64,000 nt of DNA from Shewanella japonica (GCF_002075795.1 NZ_CP020472.1:1719001-1783000), one strand, 5' to 3'. Counted from the first letter of the stretch, positions 9,034 to 19,548 are shown. The notes: a model not told the origin generated them from the letters alone. Numbers and translations: made by a program.

Positions 9034-10038
9034 TTACTTGTGTGGTGATGTCGCAGAGTCTCTCACTATCAGTTGCGGGATGAAGGTGTTTTCGACTATC
9101 GCTTTAGGGTCATTATATACATGCTTAAGCACCCAAAAAGCAGCCATTTTACCCATTTCATGGATGGGGTTGTTCACTGTGGTGAGCTTTGGTGAAATAT
9201 ATTGTGGAAAAGGAATATTATCGTAGCCAACAAAAGAGAGTTCTTCAGGGATTTTCATGCCTTTTTCTAAGCAAACTGCAATCGCTCCTGAAGCCATCTG
9301 ATCACTGGCACATACCACTGCTGTGAAAGGCTTATCGATGGTGAATAAATGATTCATCGCATCACTGCCGCCAAATTCACGGAAGTTACCTTCATAAAAT
9401 AATGTCTTATCAAAGTCGACATTGAACTCTTTTAACGCTCGTTTATGTCCGAGTAAACGGTCTTGAGCATCTAGCTTATATAACGGGCCTGAAACGTAAG
9501 CAAGATCAGTATGACCTTGACTCAAAATATGCTTGGTTGCTAAATATCCGCCCAGTTCATTATCTAAATAAACACAACAATCACTGATTTCTTCAATATA
9601 GCGGTTAATGAGAACAATGGGAGTGTTGCCTTTATGTAGATTTATCAAGTATTCATCATCGACAGCTTCAACGTCTAGAATCAACGCATCACAGCCACGG
9701 CTCATTAAAAACTCGACACCGTCTTTTTCCTGTGATTCAACACTATGGTCAGCGGCAATAATAACGTGCTTATTGCCAGCTCGAAGCGCGGTTTCAATCT
9801 CGGTCATCATAGGGCCATAGTATGGACCATCAAGTTGAGAGACTAAGACTCCAACACTGTTTGAGCGACTAGACGCTAGTGATTGAGCGATGGTATTAGG
9901 TCGATAACCTAACTGATCCATTGCGCTTAATACTTTCTGGCGTGTTTTTTCACTGACCTTAGTATTGTTATTCATCACTCTTGATACCGTTGCCAGCGAA
10001 ACACCTGCTAACACTGATACATCATATATAGTCGCCAT
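9034..10038 (-). CDS. LacI-family transcriptional regulator of the beta-glucan locus
   Basis: A 334-residue LacI/GalR repressor. Seen: N-terminal helix-turn-helix (TIYDVSVLAGVSLATVSRVM, residues 3-22) and hinge helix region NTIAQSLASSRSNSVGVL near 48-65, then a periplasmic-binding-protein-like effector domain with SFVGYDNIPFPQYISPKLTTV near residue 270. It lies between the receptor and the symporter gene in its own minus-strand unit, with 240 bp upstream. LacI-type palindromes occur at three places in the locus, which fits a local repressor answering to a glucose disaccharide or glucoside; the effector is not readable from sequence. An inverted repeat, GCTAGTC/GACTAGC, at 10064-10097 lies upstream. 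Confidence 0.92.
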   Translation of the reverse strand: MATIYDVSVLAGVSLATVSRVMNNNTKVSEKTRQKVLSAMDQLGYRPNTIAQSLASSRSNSVGVLVSQLDGPYYGPMMTEIETALRAGNKHVIIAADHSVESQEKDGVEFLMSRGCDALILDVEAVDDEYLINLHKGNTPIVLINRYIEEISDCCVYLDNELGGYLATKHILSQGHTDLAYVSGPLYKLDAQDRLLGHKRALKEFNVDFDKTLFYEGNFREFGGSDAMNHLFTIDKPFTAVVCASDQMASGAIAVCLEKGMKIPEELSFVGYDNIPFPQYISPKLTTVNNPIHEMGKMAAFWVLKHVYNDPKAIVENTFIPQLIVRDSATSPHK

Positions 10039-10278
10039 ATATCCCTATTTAATACTTGTTTTGCTAGTCAAAATCGAAAAACGCCGATAAGACTAGCATG
10101 AACCTTTTAGCATAATCATCAAAAAAACAGATAAATTGACGAATGTAACTCAATCATCAGGCCAATTTGACAGCATTTTCTTTTGATAGTGTAAATTGTA
10201 TCAAGGCTGTTTGTTGTTAACTATATACAATTCTGAGTAAATTTATACTAACAGCTTTATCTATTAACCCATTGATAG

Positions 10279-11598
10279 TTATTCTGTAATCGCAGCATGA
10301 ACCTGGCTTACGGCTTTGTTATCTAAGGTATACCATTTCATTACGATGGCTACGATGATAGAGCCGACAGCAGGGTAAAGGGTAAATGACATCAAAATAC
10401 CGTGTTGTGTCGCTTCTGTTTGCTCTACATCTGCTTGATAGCCATAAAAAGCCAGTAACCAACCAGCAGCTGCGCCACCAATTGCAACACCAAGCTTAAT
10501 AAAGAAAATGATTGAAGAATAAATCATGCCAGTAATTCTAACGCCTGTTTTGTATTGGCCGTAATCGACAACATCCGCCATTTTAGCCCATAGCAATGGG
10601 GTGCCCATATTGAAGGTGAAGCCCCAAATAATGAACAGCGCAAATGCCATTTCCACTTGTTCACCCGATACAAAGTAGGCTGCTATACATAACGCAGCAG
10701 CAATAATTTGAATGGTAATATAAGCTTTTACTTTACAGACTCGTTTGGCTAAAGGCTCAGCTAAGATACAGCCAAAAATATTACCTATCATTCCAAGCGT
10801 GATAAATAAGGTAATGGAGTCAGGCATATTCAAATAATACTTAACGTAATAAATCGCTAAACTGGTTTTTAATACCATTCCTGATAATAACCAAATCGCA
10901 GCGATTGAAAGAATGCGCCACTGATCGTTTTGCCAGAGTAATTTAAAGTCTTTTTTGAAGCTGAGGTTTTGATCTTTAGGAGGATGTAAGCGCTCTTTGG
11001 TTCCTAAGAAGCACAAGATAAACATCACTACGCCCAAGGCACTCATTGCCGCAATCGTAAGCTGATAACCTTTAGCTTGATCACCTTGTCCGAAATATTC
11101 AACTAAAGGTAAGGTTAATGCCGACACCATTAATCCACCAATCATGGCAAACACAAAGCGATAAGACTGGACGGAAACACGTTCTTTTGGATCTGCGGTT
11201 AATACGCCACCTAATGCACAATAAGGAATATTAATGGCGGTATAAACCATCATCAGGGCGGTGTAGGTAACAAAGGCATAGATCATCTTGCCTTCTTCCG
11301 CTAAATCTGGCGTGGTGAAGGCCATAACACTGATAATACCGAAGGGCAGAGCAAACCAAATAAGGTAGGGGCGGAACTTACCCCATTTTGTTTCGGTTCT
11401 ATCGGTTAATGCGCCCATTAGCGGATCGGTTATTGCGTCGATAAATCGTACTGCAAGGAACATGGTGCCGACAAATGCCGGCGAAATTCCAAAAATATCA
11501 GTATAAAAAAAGGTTAAAAATAACATCACGGTTTGAAACACGATGTTACTGGCGGTATCACCTAATCCATAGGCTATTTTCTCTTTAACGCTAATCAT
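10279..11598 (-). CDS. GPH-family sugar:cation symporter (MFS)
   Basis: A 439-residue inner membrane transporter of the glycoside-pentoside-hexuronide family (relatives MelB, XynP). Seen: the N-terminal family signature KEKIAYGLGDTASN, DAITDPLMGALTDRT near residues 54-68, KWGKFRPYLIW near 71-81 and about twelve hydrophobic segments. It follows the GH1 gene by 56 bp on the same strand, so the two are probably co-transcribed from the control region at 12990-13287. The likely job is to import the di- or oligo-glucoside that GH1 then cleaves in the cytoplasm. It provides an intact route into the cell even if the FucP-like transporter is inactive. Confidence 0.9.
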   Translation of the reverse strand: MISVKEKIAYGLGDTASNIVFQTVMLFLTFFYTDIFGISPAFVGTMFLAVRFIDAITDPLMGALTDRTETKWGKFRPYLIWFALPFGIISVMAFTTPDLAEEGKMIYAFVTYTALMMVYTAINIPYCALGGVLTADPKERVSVQSYRFVFAMIGGLMVSALTLPLVEYFGQGDQAKGYQLTIAAMSALGVVMFILCFLGTKERLHPPKDQNLSFKKDFKLLWQNDQWRILSIAAIWLLSGMVLKTSLAIYYVKYYLNMPDSITLFITLGMIGNIFGCILAEPLAKRVCKVKAYITIQIIAAALCIAAYFVSGEQVEMAFALFIIWGFTFNMGTPLLWAKMADVVDYGQYKTGVRITGMIYSSIIFFIKLGVAIGGAAAGWLLAFYGYQADVEQTEATQHGILMSFTLYPAVGSIIVAIVMKWYTLDNKAVSQVHAAITE

Positions 11599-11654
11599 TG
11601 AAAACCTCTTTCGGGTTATTATTCTTTTTAAGTAGGGTTTTGAGTATTTATCGA

Positions 11655-12989
11655 TTAATCAATGCGTTGATTAATAAAGTCACGGTAAGCTAAGCCACTG
11701 CGCTTTATGGTGCGTTTTTGTATTTGGTAATCAACATACACTATTCCGAAGCGTTTTAAATAGCCTTCCGCCCATTCAAAGTTGTCCATTAAGCTCCAAG
11801 CAAAATAGCCATCAACTTTCACGCCTTGCTCTATAGCATTATTTACAGCGTTTAAATGGGCTTGATAATATTCCAGGCGGTCAATATCGTTAACGGCGTT
11901 ATCTTCAATGTGATCGTCAATTGCCGCGCCATTTTCAGTGATATAAATAGGAGGTAATGAGTAGGTATTATTGAGACTGGTTAATAAGTCAGTGAAGGCT
12001 TCTGGATAAATTTCCCACCCAATATCTGTTTTAGGGGCATCCTTCATATCTATTTGGACAAATTGATTGTCGCTACATGCTTGATAAACGGCGCGGGTAT
12101 AAAAGTTAATGCCTAAAAAGTCGATTGGCTGACTAATGATTGCCATATCGCCTGGTTCAATGTCGGGTTTATCACCAGTATCAAAATCGTTAATGATTGC
12201 TGGATACTCACCATCCATAATGGGTTTGATATACCACTGGTTAAAGTAGTCATCTGCAATCTGTGTCGCTTTTTTATCTTCTGCGCTTTGGGTCAGTGGA
12301 TAGCAAGGCGTAAAGTTAAGCACAATACCATTAAGAGATTGGGGACTATTTTTTTGAATCACTTGCATAGCCAATCCATGTGCAAGTAATAAATGGTGCG
12401 CAGATTTACGGCCAAAAGCTTTGGTAGCAAGCCCTGGTGCATGAATACCAATTTCATAACCTAGATATGAACTACAAAAAGGTTCATTTAAGGTGGCGTA
12501 GGAATACACTCTATCACCTAAGGCTTTAGTAATTTTGTCCGCGTAGTCTTGAAAAAGGTATGCCGTATTTCGATTAAGCCAGCCACCTTCATCTTCAATA
12601 TGTTGAGGTAGATCCCAGTGATATAGGGTGACGTACACTTTAATATTACGACGGTTTAATTCATCCATTAAGTTGATATAAAAGTTAACCCCATCTTGAT
12701 TTAAGCTGCCATCTTGGTTAATCACTCTTCCCCACGAAAGTGATAAACGATAAGCATCGACACCTAAAGATTCGATTAAATTGACATCTTCTTTCCAAAG
12801 CGCAACGTGCTCGCAGGCTTGCTTACCGTCTGAACCATCTCGAATTTTATCTGGAGTCGCACAAAAGGTATCCCAAATACAAGGCAAGCGAGAATCTGCT
12901 GCTCCTTCAATTTGGAAAGAGGCAGTTGCCACTCCAAACGTAAATGATTTTGAGTGCATTTTAGAATTTTCGGGTAGAGAAATTTTCAT
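11655..12989 (-). CDS. GH1 family beta-glucosidase
   Basis: A 444-residue glycoside hydrolase family 1 enzyme cleaving terminal beta-glucosides with retention. Seen: FTFGVATASFQIEGA near residues 17-31, acid/base Glu in TLNEPF, nucleophile Glu in YITENGAA near residue 350, and SLMDNFEWAEGY near 402-413. No signal peptide, so cytoplasmic. Length is normal for the family. An alternative start eleven codons in is possible; neither has a strong ribosome site. It is the first gene of the minus-strand unit and faces the FucP-like gene across a 298-bp region with a LacI-type operator. It probably finishes degradation of imported laminari-oligosaccharides to glucose. Confidence 0.93.
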   Translation of the reverse strand: MKISLPENSKMHSKSFTFGVATASFQIEGAADSRLPCIWDTFCATPDKIRDGSDGKQACEHVALWKEDVNLIESLGVDAYRLSLSWGRVINQDGSLNQDGVNFYINLMDELNRRNIKVYVTLYHWDLPQHIEDEGGWLNRNTAYLFQDYADKITKALGDRVYSYATLNEPFCSSYLGYEIGIHAPGLATKAFGRKSAHHLLLAHGLAMQVIQKNSPQSLNGIVLNFTPCYPLTQSAEDKKATQIADDYFNQWYIKPIMDGEYPAIINDFDTGDKPDIEPGDMAIISQPIDFLGINFYTRAVYQACSDNQFVQIDMKDAPKTDIGWEIYPEAFTDLLTSLNNTYSLPPIYITENGAAIDDHIEDNAVNDIDRLEYYQAHLNAVNNAIEQGVKVDGYFAWSLMDNFEWAEGYLKRFGIVYVDYQIQKRTIKRSGLAYRDFINQRID

Positions 12990-13127
12990 ATTTATTATTC
13001 ACTTAATATGTTTCAGGCGTATTTGTGTCAACGAAACTACAGCGTCTTTTACTCAGGGTAATACCTAAGTGTTTTTACAATGATTACTTACAAAAAGCGT
13101 TGACTTTCGTTATCGATATGTTAAAAA

Positions 13128-13141
13128 TGAAAGCGCTTACA
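13128..13141. promoter_or_regulatory. LacI-family operator between divergent GH1 and transporter genes
   Basis: TGAAAGCGCTTACA differs from the receptor operator core TGTAAGCGCTTACA at one position. It lies about 140 bp from the GH1 start and 147 bp from the FucP-like start, midway in the 298-bp divergent control region, so one repressor could govern both units. Confidence 0.7.
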
Positions 13142-13287
13142 TCGAGATTAGTGATTAATTAACAAAAGGTCAATAATTGATTTAGATAAATCTTGAAACA
13201 GCCTATCTGCGTACTACTAAAGGTGTACAGCTACAGTGCTTAGATAGTCATCGACCATAAATAGATAATAATTAAAGAGGGAATGAC

Positions 13288-14583
13288 ATGGCCAGTGCAC
13301 CATTAAATGCAGAGTCTGCAGAAATGGGAAGTGTTCATCAAAGCGGTAACTTTAAGTTTGCGTTGATGGCATTAACCTCATTATTTTTTATGTGGGGATT
13401 TTTGACCTGCTTAAATGACATCTTAATTCCATATTTAAAAAGTATGTTTGAATTAAGTTACACCCAAGCCATGTTAGTGCAGTTTTGCTTCTTCGGTGCT
13501 TACTTTATTGTTTCCGTACCTGCTGGGGCTTTAGTTGGCAAAATAGGCTATCAAAAAGGCATTGTGACAGGGCTTGCGATTGCCTGCGTTGGCTGCTTGA
13601 TGTTTTATCCATCAGCTAGCTATGCCTCTTATTGGATGTTTTTAAGCGCGTTTTTTGTATTGGCTGCTGGTATTACAATTTTACAAGTTGCAGCGAACCC
13701 TTATGTCAGTGCGTTAGGCCCAGCTGAAACCGCTTCTTCTAGACTGACGATGACCCAAGCATTCAATGCGCTTGGTACCACTGTCGCGCCATTTTTTGGC
13801 AGTTACCTCATTCTTAGCAATATGAGTCACAGTGATGATTCAGCTGCTGTTGAAAGTGCAACCATTGAAGCCGTTCATCAAGCAAGTACTGTGCAAGTTC
13901 CTTATTTAATGTTAGCTGGTGCATTGTGTGTGCTGGCGATAATTTTCTTTGTTTTAAAGCTACCTGTACTTGGTATCAGTGAACAAAACACCCAACAGTC
14001 TTCTTCTGATACTGGCAGCGCTTGGAAGTTTCCACACCTTGTTTTAGGTGCAGTAGGTATTTTTGTTTATGTGGGCGCTGAAGTGGGTATTGGTAGCTTT
14101 CTGATTAACTTTTTAACTCAACCTGATATTGGTGGCTTTACTGAAGCGTAAGCGGCTAAATACATTGCGTATTACTTTGGTGGTGCCATGGTCGGACGCT
14201 TCATTGGCGCATTAGTCATGCAAAAAATTGCGGCGGGTAAAGTACTGGCCTTTAATGCAATTTGCGCCGTGCTATTAGTGGCCGTTGCGATGCTTGCTGA
14301 GGGCACGACCGCGATGTGGGCTCTGCTGTTGGTTGGATTATGTAATTCAATCATGTTCCCGACGATTTTCAGTTTAGCACTGACCGATTTAAAGCAACAC
14401 ACCAGTCAAGGCTCAGGCGTACTGTGTTTAGCCATTGTGGGTGGGGCTATTGTGCCGCTACTACAAGGCATGCTAGCTGACTCATTTGGTATTCAAATGG
14501 CGTTTATTTTACCGTTAGTTTGTTATGCCTTTATTGCCCATTATGGCCTTATTGGCAGTAAAGCAAAGCGTCCACAAGCGTAA
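13288..14583 (+). pseudogene. FucP/GluP-type glucose/galactose MFS transporter, interrupted by an in-frame TAA
   Basis: The reading frame codes a 431-residue sugar/H+ symporter of the glucose/galactose (GluP/FucP) family: [19 protein letters not shown] near residues 35-53, [19 protein letters not shown] near 130-150. A TAA at 14149-14151 (codon 288) stops it after GGFTEA. The same frame continues without another stop ([19 protein letters not shown]) to 14583. Family members read TEAEAAKY here, so a GAA-to-TAA change explains it. Either a real nonsense mutation or a sequencing error. If real, the truncated protein lacks the last four or five membrane helices and is unlikely to work. The start has AGAGGGA upstream. 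First gene of the plus-strand unit with GH3 and GH16. Confidence 0.85.
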
Positions 14584-14645
14584 TACCACAAGTTTTTTAT
14601 TAATTAATTTTCTGCGAAGGCAGATTGGATAGAAAAGGCAATATT

Positions 14646-17286
14646 ATGGATAAGGCAACTAACGTATTCGCAAATAAGCAAATAACCTTGCCAGTCACTC
14701 TGCTAGCTGTCGTGATGGGTTTATCGGCATGTGGCGAAGATGAAACAAAGAAATCAGTACCAAAGGTAAGTGATGATAAACCTGCACCTGTAGCTGAAAC
14801 GTCACAAACTGCGTCCAATAAGATTGTTTCTGGGACTATTTCAGGCGACATTTCTATTTGGCCAGAGTTAGCGATTCCATTCACAAAAGACGCTGCGCTT
14901 GAGAAGCGAATTTCTGATTTGATGGCGACAATGACACTTGAGCAGAAAGTTGCGCAGATGATCCAACCTGAGATCCGTGATATTACCGTTGAAGATATGC
15001 GTACTTATGGATTTGGCTCTTACCTTAATGGTGGTGGCGCCTATCCTAATAATGATAAACATGCCACGCCTGCAGATTGGATTAAACTCGCCGAAGATAT
15101 GTACCAAGCATCTATAGATGACAGTATTGATGGCAATGCAATTCCAACTATGTGGGGCACAGATGCCGTTCACGGTCATAATAACGTTATTGGCGCTACG
15201 CTTTTTCCTCATAACATTGGTTTAGGTGCGGCGAATAATCCAGACTTAATTCGTGAAATAGCCGCCATTACCGCTAAAGAGGTTATGGTAACAGGTATTG
15301 ATTGGGTATTTGCCCCCACGGTTGCTGTTGTACGTGATGATCGCTGGGGACGTACATACGAAGGCTATTCTGAAGATCCACAAATAGTTAAAGCCTACTC
15401 TCATGCTATCGTCGAAGGTCTTCAAGGCAAGGTCGGAGATGACTTTTTATCTGATCAACATGTTATTTCCACAGTGAAGCATTTCTTAGGAGATGGTGGG
15501 ACTGAAAAAGGGATAGACCAAGGACAAAACCTAGATTCTGAGCAAGTGCTATTTGATATTCATGCTCAAGGTTATGTGGGCGGATTGACTGCTGGCGCTC
15601 AAACCGTCATGGCGTCGTTTAATAGCTGGCAAGGCAAGAAAATTCATGGCGAAAAATACCTACTGAATGATGTACTTAAAGACAAAATGGGCTTTGATGG
15701 CTTTGTTGTAGGGGGATTGGAATGGTCATGGACAAGTCGATGGCTGTACTAATGAGTCATGTGCGCAAGCGGCAAATGCTGGGTTAGATGTGTACATGGT
15801 ACCTACAAGTGCATGGAAACCATTATATGAGAATACGATTGCCCAAGTGAGAAATGGTGAAATCCCTCAAGCAAGAATAGATGATGCAGTTAGCCGTATA
15901 CTCAGAGTGAAAATTCGTGCTGGCTTGTTCGAAAAACCCAGTCCTGCTAACCGTGAAATTTCAGGTAAAACTGAACTTATTGGTGCTAAGGCACATCGTG
16001 ATGTCGCCAGACAAGCAGTACGCGAATCGTTAGTTTTACTGAAAAACAATAATAATGTGTTACCACTTTCTCCCAAAATGAACGTTTTAGTCGCTGGTGA
16101 TGGCGCAGATAATATTGGTAAGCAATCTGGCGGGTGGAGTATCACTTGGCAAGGCACCGATAATCTAAATGAAGACTTTCCGGGTGCAACCTCTATTTAT
16201 GCTGGTATTGCTAAAGATGTGACAGCGGCTGGTGGCCAAGTAACACTTAATGTTGATGGTCAGTTTGAAGCAAACAATAAACCAGATGTTGCTATTGTCG
16301 TATTCGGTGAAGAACCTTATGCAGAAGGTAATGGTGACATTGATAACCTTGAATATCAACGTGGTGATAAACGTGATTTAGCATTACTTCGTTCACTTAA
16401 GTCTCAAGGTATTCCTGTTGTGTCTATCTTTATCAGTGGTCGTCCTATGTGGGTGAATCCTGAGCTAAATGCATCGGATGCATTTGTTGCAGCTTGGCTT
16501 CCAGGTACTGAAGGTGATGGTATTTCACAAGTGCTATTTCGTGATAAAGACGGCAAAGTAAATCATGACTTTACCGGTAAACTTTCATTTTCGTGGCCAA
16601 CTCGACCTCAGCAAACAGAAGTTAATGTCCATGATGAAAATTATCAGCCTTTATTCGCTTATGGCTATGGCCTGAAGTATGGCGAGAAGAGTGACGTGTC
16701 TAATGCGCTTTCAGAAGATAATTTTGCAGCAGAGGAGAAGTTAACTTCATTAGCATTGTTTGAACGTGCAGTAAAAGCGCCTTGGCGATTAATGATTGGT
16801 ACTGAATCATCGTCCGATACTGTCAGTAGCAGCATTCAAAGTAATGATGTTGTGACGATCAGAACTTTTGATAAAGTTGTTCAAGAAGATGCTCGTTTAG
16901 TTAGTTTTAATGGTACAGGCCTTGGGTTTGTTGGATTAATCAGTAACTTCCCTCGTGACTTACGAGCATACTCAAACACCGATTCAGCGCTGTCAGTGTT
17001 AATTAAAACCACCAATAAAGTTGAGCAGCCTGTGATGTTAGGGGTTGCATGTGACCGTGATTGCCGCGCAGATGTGGATATTGCTAATGCTTTAAATACA
17101 GCTGTAGGTGAGTGGCAAACCATCAGTGTTGATTTGAAGTGCTTTGCAAATAAAGGCGTCAATTTCGGTAACATCAATACACCTTTCTATTTGGCAACCA
17201 ATGGGAGCGCTGAGATTAACTTTAGCGACTTATTGATTGTGCCTAATGCGGCAGAAACAGCCACAATAACCTGCCCAGACGCCTAA
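14646..17286 (+). pseudogene. GH3 ExoP-like beta-glucanase/beta-glucosidase lipoprotein, one-base frameshift
   Basis: Glycoside hydrolase family 3, exo-beta-1,3/1,4-glucanase type. The ATG at 14646 (AAAAGG upstream) gives a lipoprotein signal with lipobox LSAC, Cys29; a TTG at 14625 is an alternative. The N-terminal barrel has MWGTDAVHGHNN and TVKHFLGDGG. At 15711-15715 a run of five G shifts the frame and the protein ends at 15752. Removing one G restores VVGDWNGHGQVDG, the nucleophile Asp motif, and leads straight into the downstream frame, giving about 879 residues. The C-terminus resembles the ExoP-type C-terminal domain. Either a sequencing error, phase variation in the homopolymer or true decay. 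It lies 62 bp after the transporter frame and upstream of GH16. Confidence 0.88.
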
Positions 17287-17300
17287 TATAATTTTTGTTT

Positions 17301-17327
17301 TGCCGGCTAGCATAATGCTAGCTGGCA
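17301..17327. other. Stem-loop between GH3 and GH16
   Basis: TGCCGGCTAGC pairs with GCTAGCTGGCA (one G-U pair) around a 5-nt loop. No T-run follows on either strand, so this is not a standard terminator. It may be an mRNA-stabilising or processing hairpin between the two genes. Confidence 0.5.
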
Positions 17328-17420
17328 AGTTATTCCTGCACTGTTGTGAACTTGCAATTAATTTTGTAGGGGATTTTGCTGGATTTTTTTCGTGTTTTTT
17401 GAGTATTCCTTGGGGGGAAA

Positions 17421-19487
17421 ATGAAAAAAAGAGCATCAGTTTTAACTATCACAAGTGTGAGTCTCGCTGCAGCTATGTTATTAGGATGCGGCTCTGACAG
17501 TGCCACAGATGTTGTTGAAGACATGGCACCTGTCGATAACAGCGAAGAACAAGAAAACCTATGGAATTTGGTATGGAGCGATGAGTTTGATGGTACCACT
17601 ATCGATTTAGACAAGTGGAACCTCGCATATAATTGTTATGGCGGAGGCAATGAGGAGCGGCAATGTTATACCCAGCGTCCCGAAAATAGCCAAGTTGCTG
17701 ATGGAAAGTTAGTGATTACTGCACAGCGAGAAGATTTTAGTGGTCCTGCTGTTGCATTGGGCGATCCTAATTATGATGAAAACGATACGTCAAAACAGCA
17801 AGCGTACACATCAGCACGATTAGATTCGACGAACAAAGGTGACTGGAAATATGGCCGTTTTGAAATCCGTGCCAAAATGCCGCAAGGGCAAGGTACATGG
17901 CCAGCGATTTGGATGTTGCCAACAGATTGGGTTTATGGCCCATGGGCTGGTTCCGGCGAAATCGATATTATGGAAGCGGTTAACCTTAAAGTGGTGACTG
18001 AAGGCTCTGATCCCGAAGCTAAAATTCATGGCACCTTGCATTACGGTAAAGCCTGGCCTGGCAATGTGTACTCTGGCGCTGAATATAGCTTACCTGATGG
18101 GGCTAACCCAGCTGACGATTTTCATGTTTATGCCATTGAGTGGGAGAAGGATGAAATTCGTTGGTATGTTGATGACGTCCACTTTGCAACTCAACGTTCA
18201 ACAGGTTGGTACAGTCAATACGTCGATAGTGATGGTAATCTCGCTAATGCAGCGGAAGATGCTCCTTATAATCAACCATTTCATATGATTTTAAATCTAG
18301 CAGTTGGTGGAACTTGGGCGGGTAATGTCAATAACACTGGGGTTGATGAAAGTGTTTTCCCGCAAGTATTAGAAGTGGACTACGTTAGAGTTTATGAGTG
18401 CAGTGTGTCACCCGAAACTGGGGCTGGTTGTGCCAGCGTAGGTGACAATGCTGAGATTGTTGAAGGGCATGTTGCCCCTGAAATCACTGTGCCATCAACA
18501 GATATAGGTGCGGGGCCAGAATTCATACTATATGACGAAGGACTCGCTGAGGGGTTAAGTCTTGATAGCTACAATCCTGATAATGCGGTGACATTACAAA
18601 CGCTAACTGTTGAGGGAAAGGGGGAAGTGCTTCAGCTAGATAAAGTTGGCGCGACAGGTAATGCTTATTTTAGTTATCCACCTACTGCTGATTTGTCACA
18701 TTGGTCAGCAAACGGCACTTTAGTTTTTGACTTAAATCTATTAAGCACAGACAACGACGTTGAGTTATTGGTCAAAATTGATAGTGGTTGGCCGAATGTT
18801 AGTGATGTGAGTGTTAGCTTACCTGAATTGAATACTTGGACAGAAATCCGTATACCTATTGCGGAACTTGTTGCCAGTGGTAATCGGTTTTCTCCAGGAA
18901 GTTTCGTTGATTTAGCATCAGTATCAAATCCCTTTGTCATTGAACCATTAGGCAATATGAGCTTACAAATCGATAATGTCCGTTATGAATATCAAGTATC
19001 AACGGCTAATGAGCTTATTATTTATGATGATGAAGTAAAAGCTCCTTTTACTATTGGTCATTATGCGGCATCAGGCAGCGTTGCAATTGAGCAACTAGAC
19101 GTCGGTGCTGACCATGGCATTGTCAACCAGTTTAGTTTCAATACCGATGAGGCTGTGGTGTATTTTCAAAGTACAGGCTTGCAGCAAGATGTCAGTAGCT
19201 TTGCTGCGGTCGAATTTGATCTTAACGTCATAACAGACCCTCGCGAAGTACGCGATTTTAATATTAAAGTCGATTGTGGCCATCCATGTAGTTCAGGAGA
19301 TTTTGCCATCCCAGCGCCTGAAGTTGGCGCATGGACACATTACCGTATTGCGTTAGCTGATCTCGTCGCCAATACAGGTTCAAGCTTGGTATTAACGCAA
19401 GTGGATGCGCCGTTAGTTATTTTCCCTGCATGGGGCAATCAAAATGGTGTTGTAATGCAGGTGGATAACGTGCAGCTGGTTAAATAA
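17421..19487 (+). CDS. GH16 family endo-beta-glucanase (laminarinase-like) lipoprotein
   Basis: A 688-residue lipoprotein with lipobox LLGC (Cys23). The GH16 domain spans about residues 48-328: WNLVWSDEFDGTTID at the start, catalytic motif GEIDIMEAV with nucleophile Glu180, Asp182 and acid/base Glu185, and VDYVRVYEC at the end. The E-I-D-I-M-E form is typical of laminarinases cleaving beta-1,3-glucan. Two related domains follow (about 365-515 and 530-688), each opening with an I-x-YD pattern and closing with M-x-LQIDNVRY or MQVDNVQLV; they look like ExoP-type or carbohydrate-binding modules. Probably anchored at the outer membrane to cut polysaccharide for the TonB receptor. Last gene of the plus-strand unit. 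Confidence 0.92.
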   Translation: MKKRASVLTITSVSLAAAMLLGCGSDSATDVVEDMAPVDNSEEQENLWNLVWSDEFDGTTIDLDKWNLAYNCYGGGNEERQCYTQRPENSQVADGKLVITAQREDFSGPAVALGDPNYDENDTSKQQAYTSARLDSTNKGDWKYGRFEIRAKMPQGQGTWPAIWMLPTDWVYGPWAGSGEIDIMEAVNLKVVTEGSDPEAKIHGTLHYGKAWPGNVYSGAEYSLPDGANPADDFHVYAIEWEKDEIRWYVDDVHFATQRSTGWYSQYVDSDGNLANAAEDAPYNQPFHMILNLAVGGTWAGNVNNTGVDESVFPQVLEVDYVRVYECSVSPETGAGCASVGDNAEIVEGHVAPEITVPSTDIGAGPEFILYDEGLAEGLSLDSYNPDNAVTLQTLTVEGKGEVLQLDKVGATGNAYFSYPPTADLSHWSANGTLVFDLNLLSTDNDVELLVKIDSGWPNVSDVSVSLPELNTWTEIRIPIAELVASGNRFSPGSFVDLASVSNPFVIEPLGNMSLQIDNVRYEYQVSTANELIIYDDEVKAPFTIGHYAASGSVAIEQLDVGADHGIVNQFSFNTDEAVVYFQSTGLQQDVSSFAAVEFDLNVITDPREVRDFNIKVDCGHPCSSGDFAIPAPEVGAWTHYRIALADLVANTGSSLVLTQVDAPLVIFPAWGNQNGVVMQVDNVQLVK

Positions 19488-19548
19488 ATGGGACAATACT
19501 TTTAAGATAACAAGTGTTAGTTACAGTAGCGTCACTGGATAACTCCAG

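Noticed and set aside
10985..10998. TGTAAGCGCTCTTT, resembling the LacI operator
   Set aside because: It lies inside the GPH symporter coding sequence and its right half does not match; chance coding similarity is simpler.
14172..14402. Minus-strand open frame opposite the broken transporter
   Set aside because: Shadow of the real plus-strand frame; no family similarity.
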